NCBI RefSeq assembly: GCF_002896875.1 | Contig: NZ_CP023278.1 | Coordinates: forward strand, 3,534,001 to 3,598,000 | Reading direction: 5' to 3' | From: Nostoc sp. CENA543 | Lineage (GTDB): Bacteria > Cyanobacteriota > Cyanobacteriia > Cyanobacteriales > Nostocaceae | DNA: 64,000 nt | In this document: in pieces, positions 63,161 to 64,000 of the stretch | Position numbering within the stretch: the stretch's first letter is position 1 | Layout of the letters: each line of letters begins with the position of its first letter | Made by a program: the position numbers and the translations under genes | The notes under the pieces: model-generated | The model's input: the letters and a program-made list of their open reading frames with translations, nothing else | Database searches by the model: none | Told to the model about the DNA's origin: nothing

Positions 63161-63787
63161 TCAAGGTCGGATTCTAATCTTGTAAAAATCTGCTAAAACG
63201 TTACTCAACCAATCAATTCTTTCAAAGGTCTGTTGCTCCATTAGCACTATTTTGTGATAAATAATCCGATTAATTTCGCTTTCTGTTAGCTTCGGAAACC
63301 AAGAAATATCTAAATTACCTCTTTTTTTATTTGTGACCAGTTCTAAATTCCATGACGGTGATTCATAAGGATCATTTTGAAGTTGTTGAAGGTATTGGAT
63401 ATTTGCTCTAGAAACTTCTTGTCGTTTAGATATGCCAAATAAACTTTCAATCACAATCAGTGAATCATTATTAGCTATAAACTCTATTTTCCCGAAATTA
63501 ATCCATATTGCATAGAATGTAATCCCACCAAATAAAAACAAGCTAAAACCAAATGTCCAGTGTTTTATAATTTTCTGCCAAATTTGGTAAATTGCTTGTA
63601 TAATTCCCTGGTTAAATGCTTCATATAACTCCGTAAACAATAATAAAACTTGACCAATAAACAAGCAAATAAACGGCATAAAAAAGAGTATTAGACAACA
63701 ACTCGGCTGTGCAGAATACTTGATTCTTAGTTCTGGTTCTGCACACAATACTTTAAATCCACTGGGAATATTTTCGTTAGTAAGCAT
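63161..63787 (-). CDS. Membrane protein, two TM segments, unknown function
   Basis: 208 residues. Two hydrophobic helices at about 30-52 (CCLILFFMPFICLFIGQVLLLF) and 86-110 (WTFGFSLFLFGGITFYAIWINFG). The following ~100 residues form a soluble domain (KIEFIANNDSLIVIESLFGISKRQEVSRANI...NLELVTNKKRGNLDISWFPKLTESE) like PH-type membrane proteins. The start lies 5 bases after the hyuA stop, suggesting co-transcription with hyuA. No known function. Confidence 0.75.
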   Translation of the reverse strand: MLTNENIPSGFKVLCAEPELRIKYSAQPSCCLILFFMPFICLFIGQVLLLFTELYEAFNQGIIQAIYQIWQKIIKHWTFGFSLFLFGGITFYAIWINFGKIEFIANNDSLIVIESLFGISKRQEVSRANIQYLQQLQNDPYESPSWNLELVTNKKRGNLDISWFPKLTESEINRIIYHKIVLMEQQTFERIDWLSNVLADFYKIRIRP

Positions 63788-63792
63788 GATGA

Positions 63793-64000
63793 CTATTGCA
63801 TTCTTTGCAAAATTAAATGATTGCGCTCAGTTAATCGTGCTTGCCAATTAGGTTCAACTATAATTGTGCTAATTTTCTCCACAATAATAGCTGCACCATT
63901 AATACAATCTCCTGCTTGCAAATCTTCCCGGAGATAAACTGGTGTATTATGCCATTGTTCAGCAGTAAACATTTGGACTACTTCTAATGGTTTGGGAGGT
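63793..64000 (-). CDS. hyuA: N-methylhydantoinase A / 5-oxoprolinase alpha subunit, 3' end (partial)
   Basis: The last 68 residues are visible: PPKPLEVVQMFTAEQW, VYLREDLQAGDCINGAAIIVEKISTIIVEPNWQARL, ending in ERNHLILQRMQ and TAG. This is the C-terminal domain of HyuA (GPA-IVE-STTVVEPG-A pattern). The 5' part lies to the right of the window. Confidence 0.86.
   Translation of the reverse strand, partial: PPKPLEVVQMFTAEQWHNTPVYLREDLQAGDCINGAAIIVEKISTIIVEPNWQARLTERNHLILQRMQ

Overview
The window looks like chromosomal DNA from a filamentous, heterocyst-type cyanobacterium (Nostocales; Nostoc/Anabaena/Tolypothrix-like). Pointers are the many HIP1-type GCGATCGC octamers, long runs of short tandem heptamers (STRR) between genes, xisH/xisI, CrtO-type ketolase, a CYP110-like P450, a CpcT/CpeT bilin lyase, cyanobacterial-type sucrose-phosphate synthase and the divergent sufR-sufBCDS locus. 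I cannot name the species.

Layout. 1-4.2 kb: most of a giant HstK-like kinase/ATPase/GAF signalling protein on the minus strand, running off the left edge. 4.5-12.2 kb: tsaB, a membrane protein, a two-gene SLOG(LSDAT)-SLATT operon that resembles a nucleotide-sensing conflict system, an orphan ABC ATPase, a secreted TPR protein, a YbjQ-like protein and small membrane or unknown proteins. 12.4-18.4 kb: sufR facing sufB-sufC-sufD-sufS, with two perfect CAAC-N6-GTTG operators between them. 18.4-29.1 kb: a PD-(D/E)XK-like protein, an FAD oxidoreductase, a CobD-like aminotransferase invaded by repeats, HU, an SRPBCC protein, hemF, a STAS anti-anti-sigma factor, a bilin lyase and bidomain sucrose-phosphate synthase.

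29.6-33.1 kb is an accessory block: a TIR/coiled-coil gene, a TIR-TPR gene with recently homogenised repeats, then xisH-xisI. 33.2-36.6 kb holds truB, a secreted protein, a DMT exporter and a secreted double Tudor-knot protein. 36.9-44.9 kb is a stress-type cluster, mostly minus strand: Mn catalase, cupin, two paralogous Zn-alcohol dehydrogenases, an SRPBCC protein, a DJ-1/ferritin-like fusion, DUF2267, and a divergent acidic protein. 45-53.5 kb: crtO, a DUF2993 protein, an OFA-type MFS carrier, a P450 and a phosphoketolase-like TPP enzyme.

53.5-57 kb is again accessory: a GxxExxY gene bracketed by inverted short repeats, a pseudogene remnant of a second phosphoketolase-like gene, a PIN plus XRE-ImmA/IrrE pair, and a Uma2 nuclease-like gene. 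57.2-64 kb: a long TPR protein, then a minus-strand set that includes the 3' end of hyuA, a membrane protein, a D-glutamate cyclase-family protein, a 5'-truncated LRV repeat protein, a Gln-rich secreted protein and hyuB. This points to 5-oxoproline/D-glutamate metabolism.

The strongest candidates for under-described biology are the SLOG-SLATT pair, the TIR/TIR-TPR/XisHI block, the PIN/ImmA pair, and the way short repeats supply starts, stops and inserts to genes here. All assignments come from reading the sequence and recalling families; no searches were run.
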